DNA from: Pseudomonadota bacterium
GTDB lineage: Bacteria; Pseudomonadota; Gammaproteobacteria; Xanthomonadales; SZUA-38
NCBI GenBank assembly: GCA_039033415.1
Contig: JBCCCR010000006.1
Span: 62,001 to 126,000 of the forward strand
DNA length: 64,000 bases
Direction: 5' to 3'
The translations under genes and the position numbers were made by a program. Below the pieces are notes generated by a model. That model made no database searches, was not told the DNA's origin, and saw only the letters and a program-made list of their open reading frames with translations. This document shows, in pieces, positions 17,527 to 26,136 of this stretch (its first letter is position 1; each line of letters begins with the position of its first letter).

Positions 17527-18324
17527 ATGACCGAAACCGTTTCCGTCGACTTCGCTGACGGTATTGCCCACGTTCGTCTCAACCGACCCGAAAAACACAA
17601 TGCGCTCAATATGGCGCTGTTCCGCGATCTGGAGGAGACCCTGGGGACTCTGGCGCAGCAGCCTGGCCTGCGGGTGGTCGTCCTTTCTGGTGAAGGGCCG
17701 TCCTTCTGCGCCGGCATCGATCTCCACAGCCTGGCGGCCCAGCCGGACCAGCTGCAGGAGATGCACCGGCTGCTGAGCGACACGGACCCCCACGGCTCAA
17801 ACATCTATCAACGGGTTTGCATTGGCTGGCAGCGTCTACCGGTCCCGGTTATTGCCGCGATCACCGGCCACTGTTACGGCGGCGGCATGCAGATCGCGCT
17901 GGGCTGCGACGTCCGGATCGCCGCGCCGGAAGCCAAGTTTTCGATCATGGAAATTCGCTGGGGCATCATCCCGGACATGGGCGCCACCGTGACCACCCGG
18001 TCGCTGCTGCGCTATGACCAGCTGCTGGAGCTAACGCTGAGCGGTCGAGTGGTCGAGGCCCCCGAGGCCCTCACGCTGGGTTTGATCACCCGCACCGCAC
18101 CCGACGCCCTCAGTGCTGCGCAGGAGATGGCCAGCGCGATTGCGAACAAGTCACCCGACGCGGTCCGAGCCGCCAAGTCTTTGTTTCTAAGCACGCGCGA
18201 GCTGGGTGAGGTCGAAGCGCTAGCGCTGGAGGCCAAGGTCCAGACGGGGCTGATGGGCCAACCCAACCAGATGGAGGCCGTGATGGCAGGGATGGCCAAA
18301 CGCGAGCCCCGCTTCACCGACTGA
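17527..18324 (+). CDS. crotonase / enoyl-CoA hydratase-isomerase family protein
   Basis: The 265-residue protein begins with the family pattern D-G-I-A-H-V-R-L-N-R-P-E-K-H-N-A-L-N. The oxyanion-hole segments are F-C-A-G-I-D-L and G-H-C-Y-G-G-G-M-Q-I-A-L-G-C-D. An acidic residue in K-F-S-I-M-E-I-R-W-G-I-I-P-D-M-G lies where catalytic Asp/Glu residues sit in isomerases and hydratases. The exact substrate cannot be read from sequence. The ATG at 17527 is preferred over an upstream TTG. Confidence 0.92.
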   Translation: MTETVSVDFADGIAHVRLNRPEKHNALNMALFRDLEETLGTLAQQPGLRVVVLSGEGPSFCAGIDLHSLAAQPDQLQEMHRLLSDTDPHGSNIYQRVCIGWQRLPVPVIAAITGHCYGGGMQIALGCDVRIAAPEAKFSIMEIRWGIIPDMGATVTTRSLLRYDQLLELTLSGRVVEAPEALTLGLITRTAPDALSAAQEMASAIANKSPDAVRAAKSLFLSTRELGEVEALALEAKVQTGLMGQPNQMEAVMAGMAKREPRFTD

Positions 18325-18328
18325 CCCC

Positions 18329-19012
18329 ATGCACTTTCTCGTGATCGCCGCGCTGGTGCTGGGCCTGATCTACGGGCCCGGCCTCTGGGTTAAGCGGGTC
18401 ATGCAGCGCTACAGCCGCCCGGCCGACCGCTACCCGGGGACCGGGGCGGAGCTCGCCCGGCACCTGCTGGATGGCCTGCACATGAAAAACGTGACGGTAG
18501 AGAGAACCGAGGCGGGGGATCACTACGACCCCCAGGACAAGGCGGTGCGCCTGACCGAATCGGTCCACGACGGGCGCAGCCTGACCGCCATCACCGTGGC
18601 CGCCCATGAGGTTGGCCACGCGCTGCAGGACCGAGATCGCTACCCTGCTCTGCTTTGGAGAACCCGGCTGGTGAAGATGGCCATTCCGCTGCAGAAAGCG
18701 GGTGCCGCGATCCTGGTGGCCGCACCGTTTGTGACCCTGCTGACCAAGGCCCCCGGCACCGGGCTGCTGATGATTGCTGGCGGCCTGCTGAGCCTGACAA
18801 CCACCACCTTAATCCACCTGATCACGCTGCCGACCGAGCTCGACGCCAGCTTTCGGCGCGCCATGCCCCTGCTCGTCCACGGCGAGATCCTCAAGCCGGT
18901 GGATCGGCCCCATGCGCACCGGCTGTTGACCGCGGCCGCGTTGACCTACGTGTCCAGCTCACTGATCAGCCTGCTCAATATCGGCCGCTGGTGGGCGATC
19001 CTCCGACGTTAA
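18329..19012 (+). CDS. YugP-type membrane zinc metallopeptidase
   Basis: The 227-residue protein has an N-terminal membrane helix (3-20), the zinc motif H-E-V-G-H (93-97) and two further hydrophobic segments (about 117-135 and 145-165). The diagnostic L-P-T-E-L-D-A-S-F-R-R-A follows; its Glu/Asp is the probable third ligand. A last hydrophobic segment is near 205-220. This matches the Zn_peptidase_2 (YugP) family, though at 227 residues. It starts 4 bases after the crotonase stop and is probably co-transcribed with it. Confidence 0.9.
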   Translation: MHFLVIAALVLGLIYGPGLWVKRVMQRYSRPADRYPGTGAELARHLLDGLHMKNVTVERTEAGDHYDPQDKAVRLTESVHDGRSLTAITVAAHEVGHALQDRDRYPALLWRTRLVKMAIPLQKAGAAILVAAPFVTLLTKAPGTGLLMIAGGLLSLTTTTLIHLITLPTELDASFRRAMPLLVHGEILKPVDRPHAHRLLTAAALTYVSSSLISLLNIGRWWAILRR

Positions 19013-19062
19013 GAGTGACGCAGCACCCACGCGTGGACCGCGCGGGCGGCCGCCACAACCAC

Positions 19063-22000
19063 TCAGTTCTCGAACGAGTCGGCAAAAACCAGGTCGGTAT
19101 CTACGCCGCCCACCTCAACGGCACCCACGTCACAGTCCGGATCGTTGCGGGCAAAGGTCCGCTGGTCCATGCCGGGACAGCTCGTGTTGTCCGCGCCACC
19201 GATGGCGGGACTCCCGGCCAGCGGTAGGTGGGTGAGCGTTGGCCCACCGTTGTCGGCCAGCGGCCCTAGCAGCGGGTCGACGTCGAGGCTGGAGTTGGTG
19301 GTGGTGCCGGTGACTGTGGCGCCTGCGGTGTCGCTGATAATCAGAAAGTCGCCGCTGGTCAGGGCGCCCTGAAAATCGTTGCCGGCGGCACCGACGTTGC
19401 CGCCGATAATGGTGTTGTCGGCATTGACGCTGCCCGACCCGTCGCTGTTGACGCCACCGCCTGGCCCGCTGGCATTGTTGTTGGCCACGGTGACAAAAGA
19501 CAGGTTGACCGCCGCCGCATCGTTAAAAATGCCGCCCCCGTCACCGCCGGTGTTGCTCGAGACCGTGCTGTTCACCAGGGTCACGGTGCCCGCCTCCAGC
19601 GCCAGCCCGCCGCCGTTGGTGCTGCCGGTGTTGCCGGTGATCGCGCTCATGTCCACGGTGAGGCTGCCGCTGCCCGTAGACCCCGCGTCTACGAAAACGC
19701 CGCCGCCAAACGGGGCCTCGTTTCCATCGACGCCGGTGGTGGTGAGATTGAGGACCCCTCCGCCTGACAGCCACAGGCCGCCGCCTTCATTGGCGGCCGT
19801 GTTGCCACTGATGGTGCTCGAGCTGAAGGACGTGCTGCCGGGGCCCGTAATGTGCAGCATGCCCCCATTCACGCCGGCGCTGTTCTGGCTGGCGGTGACC
19901 TCGGTGAGGGACGCCACCCCTTCGTTTTCCACCGCACCACCAGCGCGAGCGGCGGAGTTGTCGGTGAACTGCACGTTGTTGACCTGCAGCGTGGCGCCGG
20001 CGGCATTTAGAATTCCGCCGCCGTTGCCGCTCCCCGAGTCCGCCGTATTGGCGCTGATGACGCTGTCGCGAATCGTCACGCTGCCGCCGGTGACGTTGGC
20101 GACGCCACCGCCGCCGTCGTCCGCCTCCGCGGGTCCTGCGGCGTCATTGCTGTCCAGCGTGACGTCGGTGAGCGTGACGGTGCCGCCGTTGTTGAACACA
20201 CCGCCACCGCCCTGGATGTCAGCCGCCGCGTTGGCGGCGTTGGCCACGTTGTCCGCAATTTGGGTGGCCTCGACGCTCAGGCTGCCACCCGCGTCGTTCC
20301 ACAGGCCACCCCCCTCCTGGTCAGCGGTGTTGTTGGTTACGGTGGAAGCGAGTATCGACAGCGTGCTGACGCTGCCGCCGACCGGGTCCGTCACGTGCAC
20401 TGCTCCCCCGTTCCCCGGGCTGGCGCCGGTCACGTTGGCATCGAAAATCACGCCGTCGACCAGCACGTCCGAATTGCGGGCGTTAGCTGTGGTGATTTCC
20501 AGGCCGCCGCCGGCACGCACGGCGCTGTTGCCGGAAACGCTGCCGTCAGCCAGCGACAGGCTGCCGCCGTCATTGAGAATGCCACCGCCGGAACCGGCGA
20601 CGCCGTCAGCGATATTGCTGTCGATCGTCGCGCTGGCGATCGTGACCTGTCCGCCATTGTTGAAGACGCCACCGCCACCCTGGTCCGGGCTGTCGCCGCC
20701 GGCCACATTGCCGGTGATGGTGCTGCCGCCGATGATCAGGGTACCCCCAACATCGTTCCAAACCCCGCCTCCTTCAGCAGCGGCGCTATTGTCGGTAAGT
20801 GCGCCGCCGACCAGGGTCAGGAGGCTGGCGGGCCCGCTCGCGATGTCCGTCACGTGAATCCCGCCGCCATTGCCGGGGCTGGCGCCGGTCGTGTTTTGAT
20901 CGAAGGTGGTGTTCGCGACGGTCACGGTGGAAGCGCGAGCGTTGGCCGTCGTGATTTCCAGTCCGCCGCCGGCCCGCATCGCCGTGTTGGTTGAGATCGT
21001 CAGGCCCGTCAGATTCAACGTGCCGCCGTCGTTCAGCAGCCCACCGCCGGAGCCGGCAGCGCCATCCGCGACGTTGCTGCTGACAACCACGCCGGTCAGC
21101 GTAGCGGTTCCGCCGTTGTTGAAGAATCCGCCACCGCCCTGATCCGCACCGTCACCGCTGGCGGTGTTGCCGCTGAGCGTACTGGCGCTGACATTCATCA
21201 CGCCGTTCGCGTCGTTCCATAGCGCGCCGCCTTCAGCAGCCGCCGTGTTGCTGGCGTAGGTTCCGCCGTCGACGGTCACCGTCGCCGCCATGCCCGTAAC
21301 CGGCGCCGTGACGTGAATGGCGCCGCCGTTCCCGGGGGCGCCGCCCGTGGCGTTGCCGCGAAAGTCCGTTTGATCGACCGCGAGGCTGGCCTCTGCCTCT
21401 ACGGCCCGAAGTTCGACACCACCACCGGCCCGCGCGGCACTGTTGCCGGAAATCCGGCCGCCCGTGATCTCAAATGAGCCGCCGACGCTCAAAACGCCAC
21501 CGCCGCTCCCCGAGCCGACGCTCGCCGTGTTGTCGGTGATAATCGTGCCTCGAAGCGTCACCGACCCCGGATTGCTGCGGGCGTCGTTCAGCACGCCGCC
21601 GCCGCCGTCATCAGCTCCCAGAACGCCGTTGACCTCGTTGCCGCTGATCGTCGCGTCCGTCACGCTGACCCGTCCGCCGTTGTTGAAAACACCGCCGCCG
21701 CCCTGCACGTCCCCGACCGCGTTGGCGGCCGTCGCACGGTTGAGCGACACGTTTGTACCGGTGATTTGAAGCGTGCCACCCGCGTCATTCCAGACGCCGC
21801 CGCCTTCTTCATTAGCGATATTTTCGGTAATTGAGCCTGCATTGATCGTGAACGTGCTTGCATTGTCTCCGATCGGGTCAGACACATGTACGCCGCCACC
21901 GTTGCCAGGCGAAATTCCTGTCGTGTTGAGCGAAACGGTCACGCCATCGAGCAAGATCACCGAATCACGCAGATTTCGCGTGTTCGCTTCGATTCCACCG

Positions 22001-24117
22001 CCGGCACGAACGGCCGAGTTGTCGGACACAGTTCCACCGGTAACGGTCAGTCGGCCCCCATCGTTCAGAATACCGCCGCCGGAGCCCGCGCTGCCGTCCG
22101 CCGCGTTGCCGTCGATCGTCGCCGCGCTGATCGTGACCACCCCACCGTCGTTAAACACGCCGCCGCCACCCTGGTCCGAGCTGCTGCCGCTGGCCGTATT
22201 GCCTGTGATAACCGTGCCGCTGAGGTCGAGCGTGCCGCCGACCGCGTTCCACAGGCCGCCGCCTTCAGCGGATGCCGTGTTGCCGGTAAAGGAGCCGTCC
22301 GTCACGATGACCGTCACCTCAAAGGTGTCGCCGGCCGGATCGGTCACGTGGAGGCCGCCACCATTTCCGGGCGAGCCGCCGGTAGCGTTGTTCGCCACCA
22401 CAACCCCGGCCAGGTTGGCACCCGCGTTGTCGATGGCCGCCGCTACCTCCAGGCCGCCGCCGGCTCTAACCGAGGTGTTTCCGGAGATCGAGCCCCCGGT
22501 CGCGCCAACGATCCCACCCACCGACAGGATCCCGCCGCCGGACCCTAAGGCGCCGTCAGCGATATTGGTGTCGATCGTGGCGGAGGTCAGTGTGACCGTG
22601 CCGCCGTTGTTGAAAATTCCGCCACCGCCCTGATCGGCACCCGCTCCGCTCGCGGTGTTGCCGGTGATGGCGCTGCCGTCGATGGTCAGCGTGCCGCCGG
22701 CGTCGTTCCACAGGCCCCCGCCCTCTTCGCTGGCGATGTTGCCGGAGAACGCACCGCCGGTGACGGTCATGTCGCTGGCGTTGGCGTCACCGGACGGATC
22801 AGTCACGTGTACCCCGCCGCCGTTGCCCGGTGCGGGTCCGGTTCGATTAGTGGAAAAAGTGACGTCCTGGAGCAGGGTGTCAGAATCGCGACCGTTGGTC
22901 GTGGTAGCCTCAAGGCCGCCGCCAGCCCGGCTGGCCGAGTTGCCGCTGATCGCGCCGCCGGCGACCATTAGCATCCCGCCGTCATTCAGGATGCCCCCAC
23001 CGGAGCCAGCCGCACCGTCAGCGGTGTTGCCATCTACCGTGGTGTTGACGACAGTCAGGTTGCCGCCGTTATTGAACAGCCCCCCGCCACCCTGGTCGGC
23101 TGCGGCGCCGCTGGCGGTATTGCCGGTGATCGTTGCCCCGGTCACGCTCATGACGCCTGTAGCGTCGTTCCAAAGCCCGCCACCCTCGGCGCCGGCGATG
23201 TTGCCGGTAAAGCTACCGCCGCTGACGTCGACACTCGCTATGGCACCGGAGCTCGGCGCGGTGACGTGAATCGCACCGCCGTTACCCGGCGACAAGCCCG
23301 CGTCATTTTCGTCAAAGCTGACGCCGTCGATTGTGACGGTCGCCTGGGCCGTCGCGGCGCTGACTTCCAGCGCCCCGCCTGCACGACTCGCAAGATTACG
23401 GGCAAAGTCGCCGCCGGTGACGTCAAGCGAACCGCCGCTCATGTGGATGGCACCGCCGCTGCCGGCAACCCCGCTCGCCTGGTTATCGCTGAAGCTGGCG
23501 CCGTCAGCGATCGTGATCGTGCCGCCCAGGCCATAGATGGCGCCTCCACCCTCAGCCGCGCTCAGGCCGCTGGCGACGTTGTTGCTGAACACGCCACCGG
23601 AGATCTCCAGCGTGGCGGAACCGACGTAGATACCGCCGCCGCTGGAGTCAGCAGTAGAGGCGTCGATCGAAACGTTGGTGAGCATCACCTGCTCGCTGTC
23701 TGCAAGAAAAATGGCGCCGCCGTTGACTCCGACGCTGCCGCCGGTGCCACCCGCAGCGAGCTGCAGGTCGTTGATCATCACAATCTCGTCAGCGGCGGTA
23801 TCGATATTGAAGATCCGAAACTGCCCGGCGCCGTTGATGGCAAGCCCCGGCACGTTAGATCCATCGATGATGACGTCGTCGCTGATCACCGGCAGCTCCG
23901 AGGCCAGCGTAATCACGCTGTTGGCCGGCAGATTGAAGACGATAATGTCGAGCGGATCGGCGCTGGCATTGGCCTGAGTGATCGCGGTCCGGAGGGTTGT
24001 GCTGACGCCAACCGGGTCGCCAGGGTCATCCACGGTAAAGGTTGCGGCGCCGGCAAGAGAAACGTAGCCGAAGGTGAGAAGGGGGAGGAGTGAAGCACGC
24101 AAGGCGGTCGCTTTCAT
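19063..24117 (-). CDS. giant secreted parallel beta-helix repeat protein with choice-of-anchor-type C-terminus
   Basis: The 1684-residue protein has a signal peptide ending near A-G-A-A and an N-terminal CSLREA-like segment (T-T-L-R-T-A-I-T-Q-A-N-A) without the cysteine. Seven tandem modules of about 150 residues follow, each containing P-G-N-G-G-x-[IV/LH]-H-V, E-G-G-G-L-W-N-D, D-Q-G-G-G-G-x-F-N-N-G-G, S-G-G-G-I-L-N-D-G-G and R-A-G-G-G-L-E. These Asn/Gly-rich repeats are typical of right-handed parallel beta-helices of surface adhesins. The C-terminal domain (L-A-D-N-G-G-P-T-L-T-H, G-S-P-A-I-G-G-A, C-D-V-G-A-V-E) resembles the choice-of-anchor Q domain. The end is V-F-A-D-S-F-E-N. There is no autotransporter barrel. 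GGGG lies about 6 bases before the ATG. Confidence 0.9.
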   Translation of the reverse strand: MKATALRASLLPLLTFGYVSLAGAATFTVDDPGDPVGVSTTLRTAITQANASADPLDIIVFNLPANSVITLASELPVISDDVIIDGSNVPGLAINGAGQFRIFNIDTAADEIVMINDLQLAAGGTGGSVGVNGGAIFLADSEQVMLTNVSIDASTADSSGGGIYVGSATLEISGGVFSNNVASGLSAAEGGGAIYGLGGTITIADGASFSDNQASGVAGSGGAIHMSGGSLDVTGGDFARNLASRAGGALEVSAATAQATVTIDGVSFDENDAGLSPGNGGAIHVTAPSSGAIASVDVSGGSFTGNIAGAEGGGLWNDATGVMSVTGATITGNTASGAAADQGGGGLFNNGGNLTVVNTTVDGNTADGAAGSGGGILNDGGMLMVAGGAISGNSASRAGGGLEATTTNGRDSDTLLQDVTFSTNRTGPAPGNGGGVHVTDPSGDANASDMTVTGGAFSGNIASEEGGGLWNDAGGTLTIDGSAITGNTASGAGADQGGGGIFNNGGTVTLTSATIDTNIADGALGSGGGILSVGGIVGATGGSISGNTSVRAGGGLEVAAAIDNAGANLAGVVVANNATGGSPGNGGGLHVTDPAGDTFEVTVIVTDGSFTGNTASAEGGGLWNAVGGTLDLSGTVITGNTASGSSSDQGGGGVFNDGGVVTISAATIDGNAADGSAGSGGGILNDGGRLTVTGGTVSDNSAVRAGGGIEANTRNLRDSVILLDGVTVSLNTTGISPGNGGGVHVSDPIGDNASTFTINAGSITENIANEEGGGVWNDAGGTLQITGTNVSLNRATAANAVGDVQGGGGVFNNGGRVSVTDATISGNEVNGVLGADDGGGGVLNDARSNPGSVTLRGTIITDNTASVGSGSGGGVLSVGGSFEITGGRISGNSAARAGGGVELRAVEAEASLAVDQTDFRGNATGGAPGNGGAIHVTAPVTGMAATVTVDGGTYASNTAAAEGGALWNDANGVMNVSASTLSGNTASGDGADQGGGGFFNNGGTATLTGVVVSSNVADGAAGSGGGLLNDGGTLNLTGLTISTNTAMRAGGGLEITTANARASTVTVANTTFDQNTTGASPGNGGGIHVTDIASGPASLLTLVGGALTDNSAAAEGGGVWNDVGGTLIIGGSTITGNVAGGDSPDQGGGGVFNNGGQVTIASATIDSNIADGVAGSGGGILNDGGSLSLADGSVSGNSAVRAGGGLEITTANARNSDVLVDGVIFDANVTGASPGNGGAVHVTDPVGGSVSTLSILASTVTNNTADQEGGGLWNDAGGSLSVEATQIADNVANAANAAADIQGGGGVFNNGGTVTLTDVTLDSNDAAGPAEADDGGGGVANVTGGSVTIRDSVISANTADSGSGNGGGILNAAGATLQVNNVQFTDNSAARAGGAVENEGVASLTEVTASQNSAGVNGGMLHITGPGSTSFSSSTISGNTAANEGGGLWLSGGGVLNLTTTGVDGNEAPFGGGVFVDAGSTGSGSLTVDMSAITGNTGSTNGGGLALEAGTVTLVNSTVSSNTGGDGGGIFNDAAAVNLSFVTVANNNASGPGGGVNSDGSGSVNADNTIIGGNVGAAGNDFQGALTSGDFLIISDTAGATVTGTTTNSSLDVDPLLGPLADNGGPTLTHLPLAGSPAIGGADNTSCPGMDQRTFARNDPDCDVGAVEVGGVDTDLVFADSFEN
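19900..23290 (-). repeat. tandem coding repeats of about 450-500 bp (seven copies)
   Basis: The P-G-N-G-G-x-x-H-V block recurs seven times inside the beta-helix gene, from about 23,290 down to 20,415, at an average spacing near 480 bp. A final, more divergent module runs to about 19,900. The copies are similar but not identical, with the strongest conservation in the Gly-rich turns. Boundaries are approximate. Confidence 0.75.
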
Positions 24118-24258
24118 AAAATACCCCGATGTTGAGTGGAATTATTACGTATAGCTTATTGGAGGTTAGCGGGTTGTTAAGAGAATTCCATCACTGTTCT
24201 CAGCGGCCAAAACCGTGCATTGTGGCAACCTGATCGTCCGACGGATGGATGTCTCTCG

Positions 24259-25296
24259 GTGAAACCCTTTTCCTGTGTATGCGGCAATCGGCTGCATTTC
24301 GAAAACACCCGGTGCCTGGCCTGCGGGCGTACGGTGGGCTACGACCCGGCCACGCGGGAGATGCGGCCGGCTGAGTCGCCCCTGCGCTATTGCAGCAACG
24401 GGCTGGAGCATGGCGTCTGTAACTGGCTGCTGCCCCAAGACTCCCCGAGCGATCGCTGCTGGGCGTGCAACCTCAACCAGGTCATTCCCAACCTCTCCGA
24501 CCCGGATAATCTCCGGCTTTGGGGTCGGCTGGAGGCGGCGAAGAAACGGCTGCTCTACACGCTTGAGCAGCTCGAGCTACCGCTCATCACGGACGCGTCA
24601 CAGCCCGGGGCGCTCGCCTTCCGTTTTATGGCGGACAGCCTCGACTATTCGGAGGGCGCGCTGGGCAGCCCTGTGTATACCGGCCATGATCGTGGCGTCA
24701 TCACCATCAATCTCAAGGAGGCTGATGCCGGCGCCCGGGAGACGATGCGCGAGGCGATGAACGAGCCCTACCGGACCCTCCTCGGGCATTTTCGGCACGA
24801 GATTGGCCACTATTTCTGGGATCAGCTGATTCGTACCAGCAGCTGGCTGAATGAGTTTCGAGCGCTGTTCGGCGACGAGACGCTCGACTATGAGGCCGCC
24901 CTGCGAGACCACTACAGCAACCTCAGCGACTCAAGCTGGCGACAGGAGTACGTCAGCGCCTACGCCAGCGCTCATCCCTGGGAAGACTGGGCGGAAACCT
25001 GGGCCCACTATCTACATATGTTCGATGGCCTGGAGACCGCCCACGCCATGGGTTTTGAGGTGGCGCACCGACCCGTCGGTTCGCCGCTGCCGCCGCAGGC
25101 TGAAGCCTTCAGCGTGCAGCCCTGGAGCCCTCACTATCCCAACTTTGGTCAGATGGTCGACGACTGGCAGCAGCTGACGCTGGCGCTCAACGCGATGAAC
25201 CGCAGCATGGGCCTTAGTGATACTTACCCCTTTACGCTCACCGAACCGGTGATCGAGAAACTCGATTTTGTGCACCGGGTGATCAACGACCTCTAG
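24259..25296 (+). CDS. zinc-ribbon putative zinc metallopeptidase of the Anbu cluster
   Basis: The 345-residue protein starts M-K-P-F-S-C-V-C-G-N-R-L-H-F-E-N-T. It carries two zinc-ribbon-like cysteine sets (Cys 6, 8, 19, 22 and Cys 45, 54, 67, 70). A metallopeptidase-like domain with H-E-I-G-H (180-184) follows, then a conserved W-E-D-W-A-E-T-W-A-H-Y segment that could give the third ligand. This matches the DUF2248/Peptidase_Mx type often linked to Anbu and ATP-grasp genes. I chose the GTG at 24259 because family members begin at this point; a TTG at 24220 is in frame. It is convergent with the Anbu gene. Confidence 0.88.
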   Translation: MKPFSCVCGNRLHFENTRCLACGRTVGYDPATREMRPAESPLRYCSNGLEHGVCNWLLPQDSPSDRCWACNLNQVIPNLSDPDNLRLWGRLEAAKKRLLYTLEQLELPLITDASQPGALAFRFMADSLDYSEGALGSPVYTGHDRGVITINLKEADAGARETMREAMNEPYRTLLGHFRHEIGHYFWDQLIRTSSWLNEFRALFGDETLDYEAALRDHYSNLSDSSWRQEYVSAYASAHPWEDWAETWAHYLHMFDGLETAHAMGFEVAHRPVGSPLPPQAEAFSVQPWSPHYPNFGQMVDDWQQLTLALNAMNRSMGLSDTYPFTLTEPVIEKLDFVHRVINDL

Positions 25297-25318
25297 CGGG
25301 GCACGGATCCTCCCGGGC

Positions 25319-26068
25319 TCATGCGTCCGGCGCTTTTCCGCTGTCCTCCCAGTCGAAAGCGGGCAGCACGGAGAAACTTTGCTCCAGCGCCTCACCCCAC
25401 TGATCGCAGAGCCGAACGAAGTGAGGGTCATCCCGGTCGAAGCTCAGCGTGCGGGTGAGCTGGAGGCGATCGCGTTCGTAATAGGCCACTTCGAACGGCG
25501 GGCCGACAGACACATTACTGCGCCGCGTCGAATCGATCGACACGAGCGCCAGGCGCGCCGCGTCATCCAGCGACAGGCCCTTGTGAACCAGGCGATCCAG
25601 GATCGGCTTGCCGTATTTGGTCTCTCCGATCTGCAGAAAGGGGGCGCTGCTCGAGGCCTGAATGTAGTTCCCTTCGGGGTAGATGAGATAGAGCCGCGGC
25701 GGCTGGCCCTGAATCTGCCCGCCAAGGATGAAGCTCGCCCGCGTGTTGACGCTGCTCTGATCGGGGCCGGTCAGACTCTGCGCCCGCCGGCTGATCTGGC
25801 CGATGTATTCCGCGGCGTCGAACATATAGTCGAGCTTGTGCAGATTCACTTTGGACCGGCTGTCCTCCAGGTCGCGCTGCAGCCGGTTGGAGACCGCCTG
25901 GGTGGTCGCCAGGTTGCCGGCGCTGAGCAGAACCAGGGTACGGTCCGGAGCATCGTCGAAAATCCGTAGCTTGCTGTAGGTATTGATATGGTCCACACCG
26001 GCATTGGTGCGAGAATCGGACGCGAGCAGAAGGCCCGAATCCACTTTCAGGGCAAGACAGTAGGTCAT
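25319..26068 (-). CDS. Anbu-type bacterial proteasome homologue (proteasome-type protease)
   Basis: The 249-residue protein begins M-T-Y-C-L-A-L-K, so removal of Met exposes a Thr1 nucleophile as in Anbu. Asp17 (A-S-D-S-R-T-N-A-G) and a lysine near residue 32-33 (Y-S-K-L) complete the Ntn-hydrolase catalytic set. The V-L-L-S-A-G-N-L-A-T-T segment and the length are typical of Anbu, longer than HslV (about 175). No unfoldase (HslU) is adjacent, as is usual for Anbu. It is divergent from the ATP-grasp gene across 68 bp, suggesting shared control. Confidence 0.93.
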   Translation of the reverse strand: MTYCLALKVDSGLLLASDSRTNAGVDHINTYSKLRIFDDAPDRTLVLLSAGNLATTQAVSNRLQRDLEDSRSKVNLHKLDYMFDAAEYIGQISRRAQSLTGPDQSSVNTRASFILGGQIQGQPPRLYLIYPEGNYIQASSSAPFLQIGETKYGKPILDRLVHKGLSLDDAARLALVSIDSTRRSNVSVGPPFEVAYYERDRLQLTRTLSFDRDDPHFVRLCDQWGEALEQSFSVLPAFDWEDSGKAPDA

Positions 26069-26136
26069 GGGGGTCAGCAGATGTTTGCTCGATAAATGCT
26101 GGCACGACGTTCACCGGTATGCAAGCATGCCCCGGT

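Noticed and set aside
19379-20857. Long open frame (492 codons) on the plus strand opposite the beta-helix gene, with others at 21773-22633 and 22655-23269
   Set aside because: They are shadows of the repetitive Gly/Asn codons on the other strand. The translations are low-complexity Pro/Ser/Ala/Leu with no domain.
26100-26115. TGGCACGACGTTCACC between Anbu and ATP-grasp genes, resembling a sigma-54 promoter
   Set aside because: The -24 GG is present but the -12 GC dinucleotide is missing, and no sigma-54 activator is nearby.
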